Source of the DNA: Neomegalonema sp.
GTDB lineage: Bacteria; Pseudomonadota; Alphaproteobacteria; Rhodobacterales; Rhodobacteraceae
Assembly (NCBI GenBank): GCA_022760355.1
Contig: JALEGB010000137.1
Coordinates: forward strand, 17,190-81,189
DNA: 64,000 nucleotides
Reading direction: 5' to 3'
Position numbers and translations under genes: made by a program. Shown piece after piece: positions 15,400 through 24,794 of the stretch. Each line of letters begins with the position of its first letter. Position 1 is the stretch's first letter. Below the pieces are notes generated by a model, which saw nothing but the letters and a program-made list of their open reading frames with translations, did not search any database and was not told where the DNA came from.

Positions 15400-17886
15400 C
15401 TAGCTTCCTGGGCCGTCGTCATCGCGCGTTATCTCATCTTGCTGGTGCGGCAGCAGCGTGCTCGAGGTTGCTCCTGCGGCCGCCAGCTTCGCTGCGTCGG
15501 TCAGGGGTTTCGAGTCCTTGGCCGTGTCGTCACCTGCGAGCCTCACTGTGACCTCACGGTGGGCGAAACGAATTCCCTCTTTCTCAAACAATTCGCGGAT
15601 GCTTGCTAAGATAACCTTGCGGAGAATCCACTGATCTCCAGGCTTAGTCATAAACTTGACCCGCATAATCATCGCGGAGTCTTCCATCTGAATAAGCCCT
15701 TGTGACTTCAGAGGTTGCAGGAATTTTGGTCCGTGAATTGGATGTTGTAAGAGCTCCTGACCAAGCGCCTTAACTTTTTTACGTACAGCCTCAACATCTG
15801 TGTCGTATGTTAGTCGAATGGGCAGCTTCATTACCACCCAATCGCGAGAGTAGTTGGTGAGATGTTGGATTTCACCGAACGGAACAGTATGTAGATAGCC
15901 GAGATGGTGGCGCAACTGGAATGAACGAACTGAGATCCGCTCCACTGTTCCCTTCACGCTTCCGATATCGACATACTCGCCCTTGCGGAAGGCGTCGTCG
16001 ATCAGGAAGAACGCGCCAGACAGAATATCGCGCACCAGCGCTTGAGCGCCGAAGCCGAGCGCGAGGCCGATGATGCCGGCGCCGGCGAACAGCGGGCCGA
16101 CATTCACCCCGAGCTCCAGCGCAATGATCAGCAGGACCGTGACCGTAATGGTTGTGAGGACGAAGTTGCGGAAGAGCGGCAGCAGCGTCGCAAGGCGGGA
16201 TTGACCAGCGCCGCCTTCGCCTTCGCCAGGCTCACTGCTTTCTTCCGCGCCGCCGCCTTCTTCTTCGATCCGTTGGTCGATCCAGATCCGTAAGGCGTGA
16301 TAGGCGATGTAGCCGAACAGGATGACGACGCTGATATCGACAACGGTGTCCATCCATGGCGTCAGTTTCGACGTCGCGCTTTCTGACCGCCAGATGTGGA
16401 AGAAGGCGTAGAGCCCTGCGCCGATGGCCAAGATGGTCGCCACCCGCCGTCCGAGATCTTTGGCGGTGCGCATGCCTCCCGGCATCGGCAATTGTTCGAG
16501 CTGCGCCGCGCCCTCCGCGTCGGTTGCGTCGCCGATGAGCGCGGCCGGTTCGCTCTCGCCGCGGGCTTGCGCCTCCAGGGCGGCGAGCCGCGCCCGTCGG
16601 CGTGCGCGGCTGTTGAAGAACTGGGAGATGATCAGGGACGAGAGACCGTAGACAGCGAAGGCTGTCAGCATAATCGCGTAGACGCCCACGATTAGCGGCA
16701 CGCCGCCGCCGGCGCCCTTTACCAGCTGGGCCGTCATCACCACCCAAGCGGCGAGCGAATAGATGATGACCACCGGCCCCCACAGCGCCGCAGCCCAGCG
16801 AGCGGGCCAGGTCGCCTCAAGCGAGGATTTGCCGCCGCGAATGGCTTTGCCGACAGTTCGGTTGTTGAGCAGCACGAACGCGATGTTCAACAGAACGATA
16901 ATCAGCGTCAGGCCGGAGCTGACGACGGAGTGGAACCCATGCGGCAAATCCAGCGCCGCGAGCCAGACGCAATAGGCCTGAAACGCGAGCGCAAGAGCGC
17001 CGGTGCCGAGCAGCCAGACGAACAGGCGCCGAGCCTCGCCATTCGTTAGTTGCGGGATGCGGTACTCCGGCAAATATGGCGCGAGAATAACGCGCCAGCC
17101 GATCGCCGTGAGGCGGATGGCGACGAAAGCGCCGAAGACGACGAGCAGCGTCGTCTGCGTTGCCGGATCTTGTGGGTTTTGGCCAAAAATCAGCCCAAAG
17201 ATCAGCGCCAGCACAACAGCGAGGATAATGCCAACCATTCCGAGCGCAGCGCGCAGCAGCAGGATGGGCAATTTCTCGTCGATCGTTTCGGGATTGGGGA
17301 TCTTTTGGCGAATGAACCACGGCCGGATCAGCAGCACGCCGAAAACAAGAATGACCAGCAGCATTGAAATGGCGAGATATACAATCGTCTCAATAACCAC
17401 ATCGAAGAAGTAGCCGGCCTTCTTCGTCGGGCTTTTCGACGCCATCTGCGCCAATGTCAGCTGATACAGTTCTGGCGTTCGCGCAATTTGGCTTTTGATC
17501 TTGTCATACAGATCCGCGAGCTCCGATTGCGCCATCACGACCATCTTGGCTTCGCCAGCGGCGCCTAATCGGCGGTAATCGTCGATGGAGCCCACGCCGC
17601 TCGGCCCGTCGGCGCTCGATACCGGGGTGGTCTTCGCTTCGGCGCTTTCTTTGGTCGCGCCCTTTGGTCGAATGATGATGATCTCAGCACCATCGCCAAC
17701 GCTTTTTTCGAGCGATTTGATCAGGGTTTGATCGCTGTCGGCTTTTTTGTCCGTATCAGCGGGCTTGTCGCCAAACAGGCTGGGGAATGACTGCGCGTTG
17801 GCGATAATCGGCTGGCACAGTGCGAGGGCGATGATGGCGGCGGCGACCACCCATAGGCGCGCCCGCATAGATTGAATAAGCTTCAC
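15400..17886 (-). CDS. Large MscS-family mechanosensitive channel
   Basis: An 828-residue inner-membrane channel, far longer than E. coli MscS (286) and closer to the MscM/MscK type. Signal peptide at about 1-31; a periplasmic region to about 170; roughly ten membrane helices; then the MscS core (GAGIIGLALGFGAQALVRDILSG splits into the pore-lining TM3; then FRKGEYVDIGSVKGTVERIS of the beta domain) and cytoplasmic alpha-beta domain to the C-terminus. The start is GTG at 17886 with GGGAGG upstream. Likely releases solutes on osmotic downshock. Monocistronic. Confidence 0.9.
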   Translation of the reverse strand: MKLIQSMRARLWVVAAAIIALALCQPIIANAQSFPSLFGDKPADTDKKADSDQTLIKSLEKSVGDGAEIIIIRPKGATKESAEAKTTPVSSADGPSGVGSIDDYRRLGAAGEAKMVVMAQSELADLYDKIKSQIARTPELYQLTLAQMASKSPTKKAGYFFDVVIETIVYLAISMLLVILVFGVLLIRPWFIRQKIPNPETIDEKLPILLLRAALGMVGIILAVVLALIFGLIFGQNPQDPATQTTLLVVFGAFVAIRLTAIGWRVILAPYLPEYRIPQLTNGEARRLFVWLLGTGALALAFQAYCVWLAALDLPHGFHSVVSSGLTLIIVLLNIAFVLLNNRTVGKAIRGGKSSLEATWPARWAAALWGPVVIIYSLAAWVVMTAQLVKGAGGGVPLIVGVYAIMLTAFAVYGLSSLIISQFFNSRARRRARLAALEAQARGESEPAALIGDATDAEGAAQLEQLPMPGGMRTAKDLGRRVATILAIGAGLYAFFHIWRSESATSKLTPWMDTVVDISVVILFGYIAYHALRIWIDQRIEEEGGGAEESSEPGEGEGGAGQSRLATLLPLFRNFVLTTITVTVLLIIALELGVNVGPLFAGAGIIGLALGFGAQALVRDILSGAFFLIDDAFRKGEYVDIGSVKGTVERISVRSFQLRHHLGYLHTVPFGEIQHLTNYSRDWVVMKLPIRLTYDTDVEAVRKKVKALGQELLQHPIHGPKFLQPLKSQGLIQMEDSAMIMRVKFMTKPGDQWILRKVILASIRELFEKEGIRFAHREVTVRLAGDDTAKDSKPLTDAAKLAAAGATSSTLLPHQQDEITRDDDGPGS

Positions 17887-18150
17887 CGCTGCAACCCTCC
17901 CTTGAAACTACTCCCCACGAACATGGTTAGGCAGCGTTTAATCGGTTTTTACCAGCACGCGCCAAGCAAAAACTGGCGCGCAAATCGTGGCTTCAAGTCA
18001 AAACTAGACAAATCAGGATCGCACGGCTGAGACCGTCGATCACGACTTTGCGTTCGTCATCGACAAACCCGCCCAGAACCACCAACCTTAACCACCGGCG
18101 GCGTTGGAGTGGAGCGGTTTCCAAGGGGCCGACGCTGGATGGAGATTACG

Positions 18151-19422
18151 ATGGACAAACGAGTCGCCGTATTGGGGCTTGGTTACGTCGGGCTGCCGCT
18201 GGCGGTCGCGATGGGACGATCTGGGCGAGATGTTGTCGGCTATGACGTCGATGCTCGTCTGGTGACAGGGTTGCGTCAAGGGCGCGATCCGAACGGCGAA
18301 GTCGCCAGCGCATCATTGGCGGAATGCGGCGCCGTTTTTTCTGATGATCCAGCCGATCTCGCTGGATCCGATGTTTTTATCATCGCTGTGCCGACCCCGC
18401 TGGGAGAGGGCAATCGTCCGGATCTCGGGCCGATCCGTTCGGCCTGCGCTGCGATTGGCCCGTTCTTGCGCAAGGGCGCATTGGTGATTGTCGAATCTAC
18501 CGTTTATCCAGGACTCACGGATGAGGTCTGCGCGCCGGCGCTTGCTGCGGCGTCGGGGCTCGAAGCTTACACCGATTTTGCGCTTGGCTATTCGCCGGAG
18601 CGCGTGAATCCGGGCGATGCAGAGCACTCGCTGGAGACCGTGGTGAAAATCGTCGCTGGGCAGGACGCGCCGACGTTGGAGCGTGTGGTTGCGCTTTATG
18701 CGCCGGTGGCGAAAGGCGGGTTGCATCGCGCATCGTCGATCCGAGTGGCGGAAGCAGCGAAAGTTATCGAGAACACCCAGCGCGATCTGAACATTGCGCT
18801 GGTCAACGAGTTTGCGTTGATCTTCGGCAAGCTTGGGCTCGACACGACTGAAGTTCTGGAGGCCGCGGGAACCAAGTGGAACTTTCTCCCCTTTAAGCCG
18901 GGGCTTGTGGGCGGCCACTGTATTGGCGTCGATCCGTATTACCTGACGCACAAAGCGGAGACGGTGGGCCATCACCCAGAGGTGATCTTGGCGGGACGCC
19001 GGATCAATGACGGGATGGGCCGGCATGTGGCGCAGGAGCTGGTCAAGAAGATGCTGGCGGCCGGGGTCGCGTTGCCTGAGGCGCGCGTATTGGTGCTGGG
19101 TCTGACCTTCAAAGAAAATTGCGCCGACATCCGCAACACGAAGGTCGTCGACATTGCCCGCGAGCTCGAGAGCTTCTCGGTGTCTGTCGACCTCCACGAT
19201 CCGCATGCGGATCCGGAATTAGCGCGCGCGCATTATGGCGTTGAGCTGCGTCAGGATGCGCCCGAAGAACTGAATGGGTATGACGCTGTTGTTCTGGCGG
19301 TCGCCCATGCTGAGTACAGGGAGCTTGGCGCGGAAGCGATCCGCGCAATGGGTCGCTCCGGAGCGATTTTCTACGACCTCAAGGCCGTGTTTCCGCGCTC
19401 GTTGAGCGACGGACGTCTTTGA
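18151..19422 (+). CDS. Nucleotide-sugar (UDP-HexNAc type) 6-dehydrogenase
   Basis: 423 residues from ATG 18151 (GGAG six nt upstream). GLGYVGLPLA (about 9-18) is the NAD-binding motif; the segment VNPGDAEHSLETVVKIVAG is typical of the WbpA/TviB/WecC group; the catalytic Cys257 is in GGHCIGVDPYYLTHKA. It oxidises a UDP-hexosamine or UDP-sugar at C6 to a uronic acid, with two NAD+ per turn. First gene of a glycan operon, so it supplies the acidic donor sugar for the following glycosyltransferases. Exact sugar not decidable. Confidence 0.9.
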   Translation: MDKRVAVLGLGYVGLPLAVAMGRSGRDVVGYDVDARLVTGLRQGRDPNGEVASASLAECGAVFSDDPADLAGSDVFIIAVPTPLGEGNRPDLGPIRSACAAIGPFLRKGALVIVESTVYPGLTDEVCAPALAAASGLEAYTDFALGYSPERVNPGDAEHSLETVVKIVAGQDAPTLERVVALYAPVAKGGLHRASSIRVAEAAKVIENTQRDLNIALVNEFALIFGKLGLDTTEVLEAAGTKWNFLPFKPGLVGGHCIGVDPYYLTHKAETVGHHPEVILAGRRINDGMGRHVAQELVKKMLAAGVALPEARVLVLGLTFKENCADIRNTKVVDIARELESFSVSVDLHDPHADPELARAHYGVELRQDAPEELNGYDAVVLAVAHAEYRELGAEAIRAMGRSGAIFYDLKAVFPRSLSDGRL

Positions 19423-19451
19423 TCGCCTCGTCTGAATTGGGGGAGCGTTCC

Positions 19452-20711
19452 ATGTACGCAGCCACTTTGGCCGTGAAGCCGCGCGACGCCGCGGGGCCGC
19501 GGATCCTATTCTATAGCCATGACACATTCGGACTTGGCCATCTGCGCCGTTCTCGGGCGATTGCGACGGCGTTTGCGGGGCAGATGCAAAATGTTTCGGC
19601 GCTGATCTTGACCGGCTCGCCGGTCGCGGGGCGGTTCTCGTTCCCGGCTGGGGTTGATCACGTGCGGCTGCCGGGCGTCGTAAAGCTGCCGAACGGCGAG
19701 TATGACAGCGAAAATCTCCGGCTGAGCATCGATCAGACCACCGCCCTGAGGGCGTCGATCATTGAGGCGACGGTCGAGTCTTTTGACCCCGACTTGATCA
19801 TTGTGGACAAAGAGCCGACAGGCTTTCGCGGCGAGCTGCTCGGCGTGCTGACGCAGCTGGAGCGCCGCGCGGGCGCTTCCGGCGAACGGGGCGGGGCCCG
19901 GCCGAAGGTTGTGCTCGGCGTGCGCGACGTGCTCGATGAGCCGGACGCGCTGATCCCGGAGTGGGAGCGCAAAGGCGCCCGTGAGGCGCTCGAGCGGTAC
20001 TATGATGAGATTTGGGTCTACGGTTTGCCGCAGGTTTATCGACCGCTCGAGGCGCTGGATCTGACGACGGATGCGCGTCGGCGCATCAGATATACGGGCT
20101 ATTTGCGCCGTGAAGCGCTCAGCGATTCAATCGACTCATCAATTGAACAGCCCTACGTGCTCATCACGCCTGGCGGCGGCGGCGACGGCGCCCTGATGGT
20201 CGATTGGGCAATTTCCGCCTATGAGAAGGATCCGTCACTGAAGCCGCACGCCGTCGTCGTCTATGGTCCGTTTTTGGCGGGCGAGCAGCGGATTGAGTTC
20301 GATCAACGGATTGCCGCCTTGGGCGATCGCGTGACGGCGCTTGGCTTTGCCTCCAACATGGAGGCGTTGATGCATAACGCCGTGGGCGTTGTTGGCATGG
20401 GCGGCTACAACACCTTCTGCGAGATCCTCTCTTTCGATAAGCCGTCTGTCCTATGTCCACGCGTGCGGCCTCGGCGAGAGCAGCATATCCGGGCTTCGGC
20501 CGCGGAGGAGCTCGGCCTGCTGCGGATGCTGGATCCCGTTCGCGATGGTTCGGGCGCCGCTGCGATGGGGACGGCGATCCGAGCGTTGGCGGACCAGCCG
20601 CCGCCATCGGCCGCAGGGCTGGAGGGGCTGCTTGACGGCCTGCTAATGGTGTCGCAACGCGCTGCGGCGCTGCTGGAGGATCAGCCGATGATGCAAGCGA
20701 GCCCGGTATGA
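19452..20711 (+). CDS. MurG-like (GT-B) glycosyltransferase A
   Basis: 419 residues from ATG 19452 (GGGGGAG six nt upstream). The N-terminal ILFYSHDTFGLGHLRRS is a GT-B donor/acceptor loop seen in predicted glycosyltransferases of this kind, and the C-terminal MGGYNTFCEILSFDKPSVLCP with RREQHIRA resembles the MurG/GT28 nucleotide-sugar site. No signal peptide; cytoplasmic or membrane-associated. Its stop overlaps the next start (ATGA). Confidence 0.82.
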   Translation: MYAATLAVKPRDAAGPRILFYSHDTFGLGHLRRSRAIATAFAGQMQNVSALILTGSPVAGRFSFPAGVDHVRLPGVVKLPNGEYDSENLRLSIDQTTALRASIIEATVESFDPDLIIVDKEPTGFRGELLGVLTQLERRAGASGERGGARPKVVLGVRDVLDEPDALIPEWERKGAREALERYYDEIWVYGLPQVYRPLEALDLTTDARRRIRYTGYLRREALSDSIDSSIEQPYVLITPGGGGDGALMVDWAISAYEKDPSLKPHAVVVYGPFLAGEQRIEFDQRIAALGDRVTALGFASNMEALMHNAVGVVGMGGYNTFCEILSFDKPSVLCPRVRPRREQHIRASAAEELGLLRMLDPVRDGSGAAAMGTAIRALADQPPPSAAGLEGLLDGLLMVSQRAAALLEDQPMMQASPV

Positions 20712-21991
20712 GTCGCGCGCCTAAAATTGCAGTCGTGGTGAAGGGGTGGCCGCGCTTGTCGGAGACCTTCATCGCGCAGGAGCTGGCGGGATTGGAGGAT
20801 CGTGGGCTGGATCTTGAAATCTGGTCCCTTCGCTTCCCGACCGATAAAAAACGCCACGCGTTGCATGACCGGATTCGCGCGCAGGTGAAATACGCGCCGG
20901 AGTATTTGCGCCATGAGCCGGGCCGCGTGCTGAAGGGGCTTGGCGCCGCAGTGCTGCGGCGGGGGTTCTGGCCCGCTCTCGGGACCTGGTTGCGCGATCT
21001 GATGCGGGATCCGACGCGCAATCGCGCGCGCCGATTTGGCCAAGCGCTCGTGTTGGCGCGAGAGATGCCGGGCGACACCGACGCCATTTACGCCCATTTT
21101 CTGCATACGCCCACATCGGCGGCGCGGTACGCCGCCATGATCCGGCGGACCCCTTGGGGCTTCTCCGCGCATGCGAAGGATATCTGGACGATACCGGAAT
21201 GGGAGAAACAGGAGAAAATCGCCGACAGCCAGTTCGGCGCGACCTGCACAGCGTCCGGCGCGGCGCATCTTGTGTCTCTCGCGGACCGGCCTGAGAAAAT
21301 AAGTCTAATCTATCACGGTCTCGATCTTTCGCGCTTCCCGGCGCCGCCATCGCAGCGGCCCGAGCGCACCGGGGCGGCCGGGGCGCCAATCCATTTCCTT
21401 TCGGTCGGGCGGCTGGTGGAGAAAAAAGGCTTTGATCGGCTGATCGACGCGCTCGCCCTGTTGCCTCCTGATCTTGACTGGCGCTGGACCCATATCGGCG
21501 GCGGCGCGCTCAAGACCACGCTGTTGGCGCAGGCTGAGGCGCTGGGGGTGTCGGATCGGATCGATTGGCGCGGCGCGTGCGATCAAGCTGAAGTCATCGA
21601 GGCGATGCGGGCGGCGGATATTTTCGTTTTGCCGAGCCGGATCGCGGCGGATGGCGATCGTGACGGGCTGCCGAACGTTCTGATGGAGGCGGCGAGCCAG
21701 AAGCTGGCGATCCTATCCACGCCTGTTTCCGCCATTCCAGAGTTCATTGAGGATGGCGAGCACGGAATGCTGCGGTCAGATGCGCCGGAGGCTTTGGCGA
21801 CCGCGTTGACGGCGTTGGCCCGAGATCCGGCGCTGCGTACGCAATTGGCCGATGCGGCTTATGTGCGCCTTCGTCAAGAATTCGGGGCGGATGCGGGGAT
21901 CGTCCGGCTGGAGCGGCTGCTGCGCGCCATGGCGGCGGGGCGGCCGGAGGCCGCGATCGTGCTCAACGCGTCGGCCGTGAAGCAGGGTTGA
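20708..21991 (+). CDS. GT4-family glycosyltransferase B
   Basis: 427 residues. KGWPRLSETFIAQEL near the N-terminus and SVGRLVEKKGFDRLIDAL followed by the ExxGLPNVLMEAAS region (residues about 235-330) mark a retaining GT-B/GT4 enzyme of exopolysaccharide type. It overlaps the previous gene by 4 nt and is followed 3 nt later by the next glycosyltransferase. Probably adds one sugar of the repeat unit or glycan; donor unknown. Confidence 0.87.
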   Translation: MSRAPKIAVVVKGWPRLSETFIAQELAGLEDRGLDLEIWSLRFPTDKKRHALHDRIRAQVKYAPEYLRHEPGRVLKGLGAAVLRRGFWPALGTWLRDLMRDPTRNRARRFGQALVLAREMPGDTDAIYAHFLHTPTSAARYAAMIRRTPWGFSAHAKDIWTIPEWEKQEKIADSQFGATCTASGAAHLVSLADRPEKISLIYHGLDLSRFPAPPSQRPERTGAAGAPIHFLSVGRLVEKKGFDRLIDALALLPPDLDWRWTHIGGGALKTTLLAQAEALGVSDRIDWRGACDQAEVIEAMRAADIFVLPSRIAADGDRDGLPNVLMEAASQKLAILSTPVSAIPEFIEDGEHGMLRSDAPEALATALTALARDPALRTQLADAAYVRLRQEFGADAGIVRLERLLRAMAAGRPEAAIVLNASAVKQG

Positions 21992-21994
21992 GCA

Positions 21995-23083
21995 ATGACC
22001 GCTCCTGCGATCGCGTTTTATGCGCCGATGAAGCCGCCCGATCATCCGACGCCGTCGGGCGATCGGACCATGGCGCGATCGATTCTGAAGGCGCTTGAGG
22101 GGATCGGTCCGCCGGCTTTTCTTGCGTCGCGGTTGCGCAGCCGGGACGGGGCGGGCGATGCGCGCGTTCAGCAGGAGATCATCGCCGCGGCGGAGGCCGA
22201 GGCGGCGCGTTTGAAGCAGGGGCCGCCGATCGCCCTCTGGATCACTTATCATAACTACTACAAGGCGCCTGATCTGCTCGGGCCCGTCGTCGCCGCCGCC
22301 TATGGCGCGCCGTACCTGGTGGTCGAGCCCTCGATCTCCGCGAAGCGCGCCCATGGGGCCTGGGCGGCGTTCAATCGGGCGGCGGACGCCGCGACGGCTC
22401 AGGCGGACGCATTGTTCTATATGACGGAGCGCGACGCGCCTGCGTTGCGCGCAGCGCTGCGGGTTGACCAGCGCCTCGTGCATCTGCGCCCTTTTTTGCC
22501 GCGCGAGCACGTCGAGCCAAGCGTGGCGCGGGCTTTCGAGCCGCCGTTGCGATTGCTGGCGGTGGGCATGATGCGGCCCGGCGACAAGTTGGAATCCTAT
22601 CGCGCCTTGGCGCAAGCGCTCGCTTTCGTTCGCACCCCTTGGCGGCTGGAGGTTGTGGGCGACGGCCCAGCTCGGGCGGAGACTGAGGCGCTGTTTGCAG
22701 AATTTGCGCCGCGCATCGTATTTCGCGGGCGTCTTGAGCCCGAGGCGCTGGAGGCGCGGTATGAGGATGCGGATCTGTTCGTTTGGCCCGGAGTGAACGA
22801 AGCCTATGGGCTGGTGTATCTGGAGGCGCAGGCGGCTGGGACGCCGGTTGTTGCGGAAAATCGGCCCGGCGTGCGCGATGTGGTGCGGGCGGGCGGCCAA
22901 TTGACCCCGCCGCAGTCTCCGCGGGCCTTCGCTGCGGCGATTGATCAGTTCGCAGAACGACCCGACTTGCTTGCGCGCACGGGCGCAGCGGCGGCCGAGG
23001 CGGTCGCGTCGGATCATCTTCTGCACGCTGCGCGCCGAGCGCTTGCGACGACTTTCGCGCCGCTGCTGGAGCGAACACTATGA
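21995..23083 (+). CDS. GT4-family glycosyltransferase C
   Basis: 362 residues. The N-terminus FYAPMKPPDHPTPSGDRTMAR and the C-terminal VWPGVNEAYGLVYLEAQAAG (the ExYGLxxLEA variant of the GT4 EX7E site) support a GT-B glycosyltransferase. The central linker LLAVGMMRPGDKLESYRAL matches the usual start of the donor domain. Translationally coupled to the phosphatase gene by a 4-nt overlap. Confidence 0.85.
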   Translation: MTAPAIAFYAPMKPPDHPTPSGDRTMARSILKALEGIGPPAFLASRLRSRDGAGDARVQQEIIAAAEAEAARLKQGPPIALWITYHNYYKAPDLLGPVVAAAYGAPYLVVEPSISAKRAHGAWAAFNRAADAATAQADALFYMTERDAPALRAALRVDQRLVHLRPFLPREHVEPSVARAFEPPLRLLAVGMMRPGDKLESYRALAQALAFVRTPWRLEVVGDGPARAETEALFAEFAPRIVFRGRLEPEALEARYEDADLFVWPGVNEAYGLVYLEAQAAGTPVVAENRPGVRDVVRAGGQLTPPQSPRAFAAAIDQFAERPDLLARTGAAAAEAVASDHLLHAARRALATTFAPLLERTL

Positions 23084-23667
23084 TCCGCGTCGCATTTCTG
23101 CGCCATGGGCGCACGGGTTGGAACCGTGAGGGCCGTATTCAGGGCCGCACCGATCGGCCGCTCGATGATGAGGGGCGGGCGGAGCTGACGCAGTTCGCGC
23201 CGCCGCCCGAATGGCGGGATGTCGAGCTGGTCTCCAGCCCATTGTCGCGCGCGAGCGAAACTGGCGCGATTTTGTTTGGCCGCGCGCCCCGTCGCGATCC
23301 GGCGCTGATAGAGATGGATTGGGGCGCTTGGGAAGGTCAGCGCGGCGAGGCGCTGCTGGCGCAGGGCGCGCCAGGCTTTCGGCCGATAGAGGAGTGGGGC
23401 TGGGCGTTTCAGCCGCCCGGCGGCGAAGCGTTATGGATGTTGCGAGAGCGCGTCGCAGCCTGGATGGCGGCGCTGGAGCGCGACACGGTGGCGGTTGCGC
23501 ATATCGGCGTCATGCGGGTCGCCCTGGCGATCGCGACGGGGTGGAACTTTGAGGGACCGGCGCCCTTTCGCATCCGCCGCTCCCGTCTTTATCCAATCCG
23601 GCTACAGCCCGAGCTGAGTGCGGAGGAGCCGCTTCGACTGATCAAGCGCAGCGAGGGGATGTCGTGA
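23080..23667 (+). CDS. Histidine phosphatase family protein
   Basis: A 195-residue phosphoglycerate-mutase-like phosphatase. The catalytic FLRHGRTGWN (His9) is intact, followed by GRIQGRTDRPLDDEGR; VELVSSPLSRASETG and the second His segment VAVAHIGVMRVAL complete the active site. Embedded by 4-nt overlaps within glycosyltransferase genes, so it may dephosphorylate a sugar-phosphate intermediate. That link is inferred from context. Confidence 0.88.
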   Translation: MIRVAFLRHGRTGWNREGRIQGRTDRPLDDEGRAELTQFAPPPEWRDVELVSSPLSRASETGAILFGRAPRRDPALIEMDWGAWEGQRGEALLAQGAPGFRPIEEWGWAFQPPGGEALWMLRERVAAWMAALERDTVAVAHIGVMRVALAIATGWNFEGPAPFRIRRSRLYPIRLQPELSAEEPLRLIKRSEGMS

Positions 23668-24794
23668 AGCTGTTTATCGCCGTTACGCATTTGCTGGGGT
23701 CTGGCCACCTTAGCCGAGCGCTGGCTTTGGGGCGCGCCTTTGCATCGACGGGGGGCGCGGTCGTGGTTGCTTCCGGCGGCCGGCCGGCGCCGCATCTTCG
23801 CGCTGATGGCGTTGAGCTCATCCAGCTGCCGCCGCTCGCGTCGGATGGGGCGAATTTCAAGCGCCTGCTGGACGCAGAAGGGCGGCCGGCGGATGAGGCG
23901 TATCTGGCGGAGCGTCGCGCCGCCCTTATTTCGGGCCTCGCGCAAACTGCGCCGGATGTCGTGATCACTGAACTATTTCCGTTTGGCCGCCGCAGCTTAG
24001 CGGCGGAGTTTGAGGCGTTGCTCGACGCCGCGGCCGCCTTGCCGCGGCGGCCGCTGGCGCTGGCGTCGGTGCGCGATATCCTGGCCGCGCCGTCCAAGCC
24101 GTCTCGCATCAATGAGACGGAAGCCCGGATCGCGCGGTTCTATGATGGGGTGCTGGTCCATTCGGACGCCGCGCTCACGCCGCTGGAGGCGAGCTGGCCG
24201 GTGACGCCCGCCATTGCCGCGAAGCTGCTCTATACCGGCTATGTGGCGCCGCCGCCGCCCAAATTTGAGCCGGAGGGGGAGGGCGCCGGCGAGGTGATCG
24301 TGGCGGCGGGCGGCGGCCCCGTTGGCGAACGGTTGTTCGCAACCGCCGTGGCGGCGGCTCGGCTGACGCCTGAGCGCCGGTGGCGGATGCTTGTCGGCGG
24401 CGAGGGGCGCGCCGAGCGTTGGGCGGCGGAGGCGCCGGCGAATATGCGTGTCGAGCGTCCGCGCCCGGACTTTCGCCAGATGTTGGGGCGAGCGGCCTGC
24501 TTCGTCGGCCAGTGCGGGTACAATACGGCGCTCGACGTGCTGGCGGCGGGGCTGCCGGCCGTGTTCTCGCCATTTGAAGAAGCGGGCGAGACCGAGCAGC
24601 GGCTGCGCGCGGAGGCGTTGCGGCGGCGCGTCGGCTACGCCGTGCTGAGCGAAGCCGAGATGGCGCCGTCTGCGTTGGCTGCGGCGGTGGAGGCGCAGAT
24701 TGAGCGCGGCCGCCCGCCGCGCTTGGCGGCGGCGATGGATGGCGCGTCGCGCAGTGTGGATATTGTCGCTGAGCTGCTGCGGAGCCGGAAATGA
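23664..24794 (+). CDS. MurG-like (GT-B) glycosyltransferase D
   Basis: 376 residues from a GTG that overlaps the previous stop. VTHLLGSGHLSRALALGRAF is the N-terminal Gly-rich loop and VGQCGYNTALDVLAAGLPAVF with EAGETEQRLRAE the C-terminal donor site, the same design as glycosyltransferase A. The two may form a pair acting on related acceptors. Stop overlaps the next gene by 4 nt. Confidence 0.82.
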   Translation: MKLFIAVTHLLGSGHLSRALALGRAFASTGGAVVVASGGRPAPHLRADGVELIQLPPLASDGANFKRLLDAEGRPADEAYLAERRAALISGLAQTAPDVVITELFPFGRRSLAAEFEALLDAAAALPRRPLALASVRDILAAPSKPSRINETEARIARFYDGVLVHSDAALTPLEASWPVTPAIAAKLLYTGYVAPPPPKFEPEGEGAGEVIVAAGGGPVGERLFATAVAAARLTPERRWRMLVGGEGRAERWAAEAPANMRVERPRPDFRQMLGRAACFVGQCGYNTALDVLAAGLPAVFSPFEEAGETEQRLRAEALRRRVGYAVLSEAEMAPSALAAAVEAQIERGRPPRLAAAMDGASRSVDIVAELLRSRK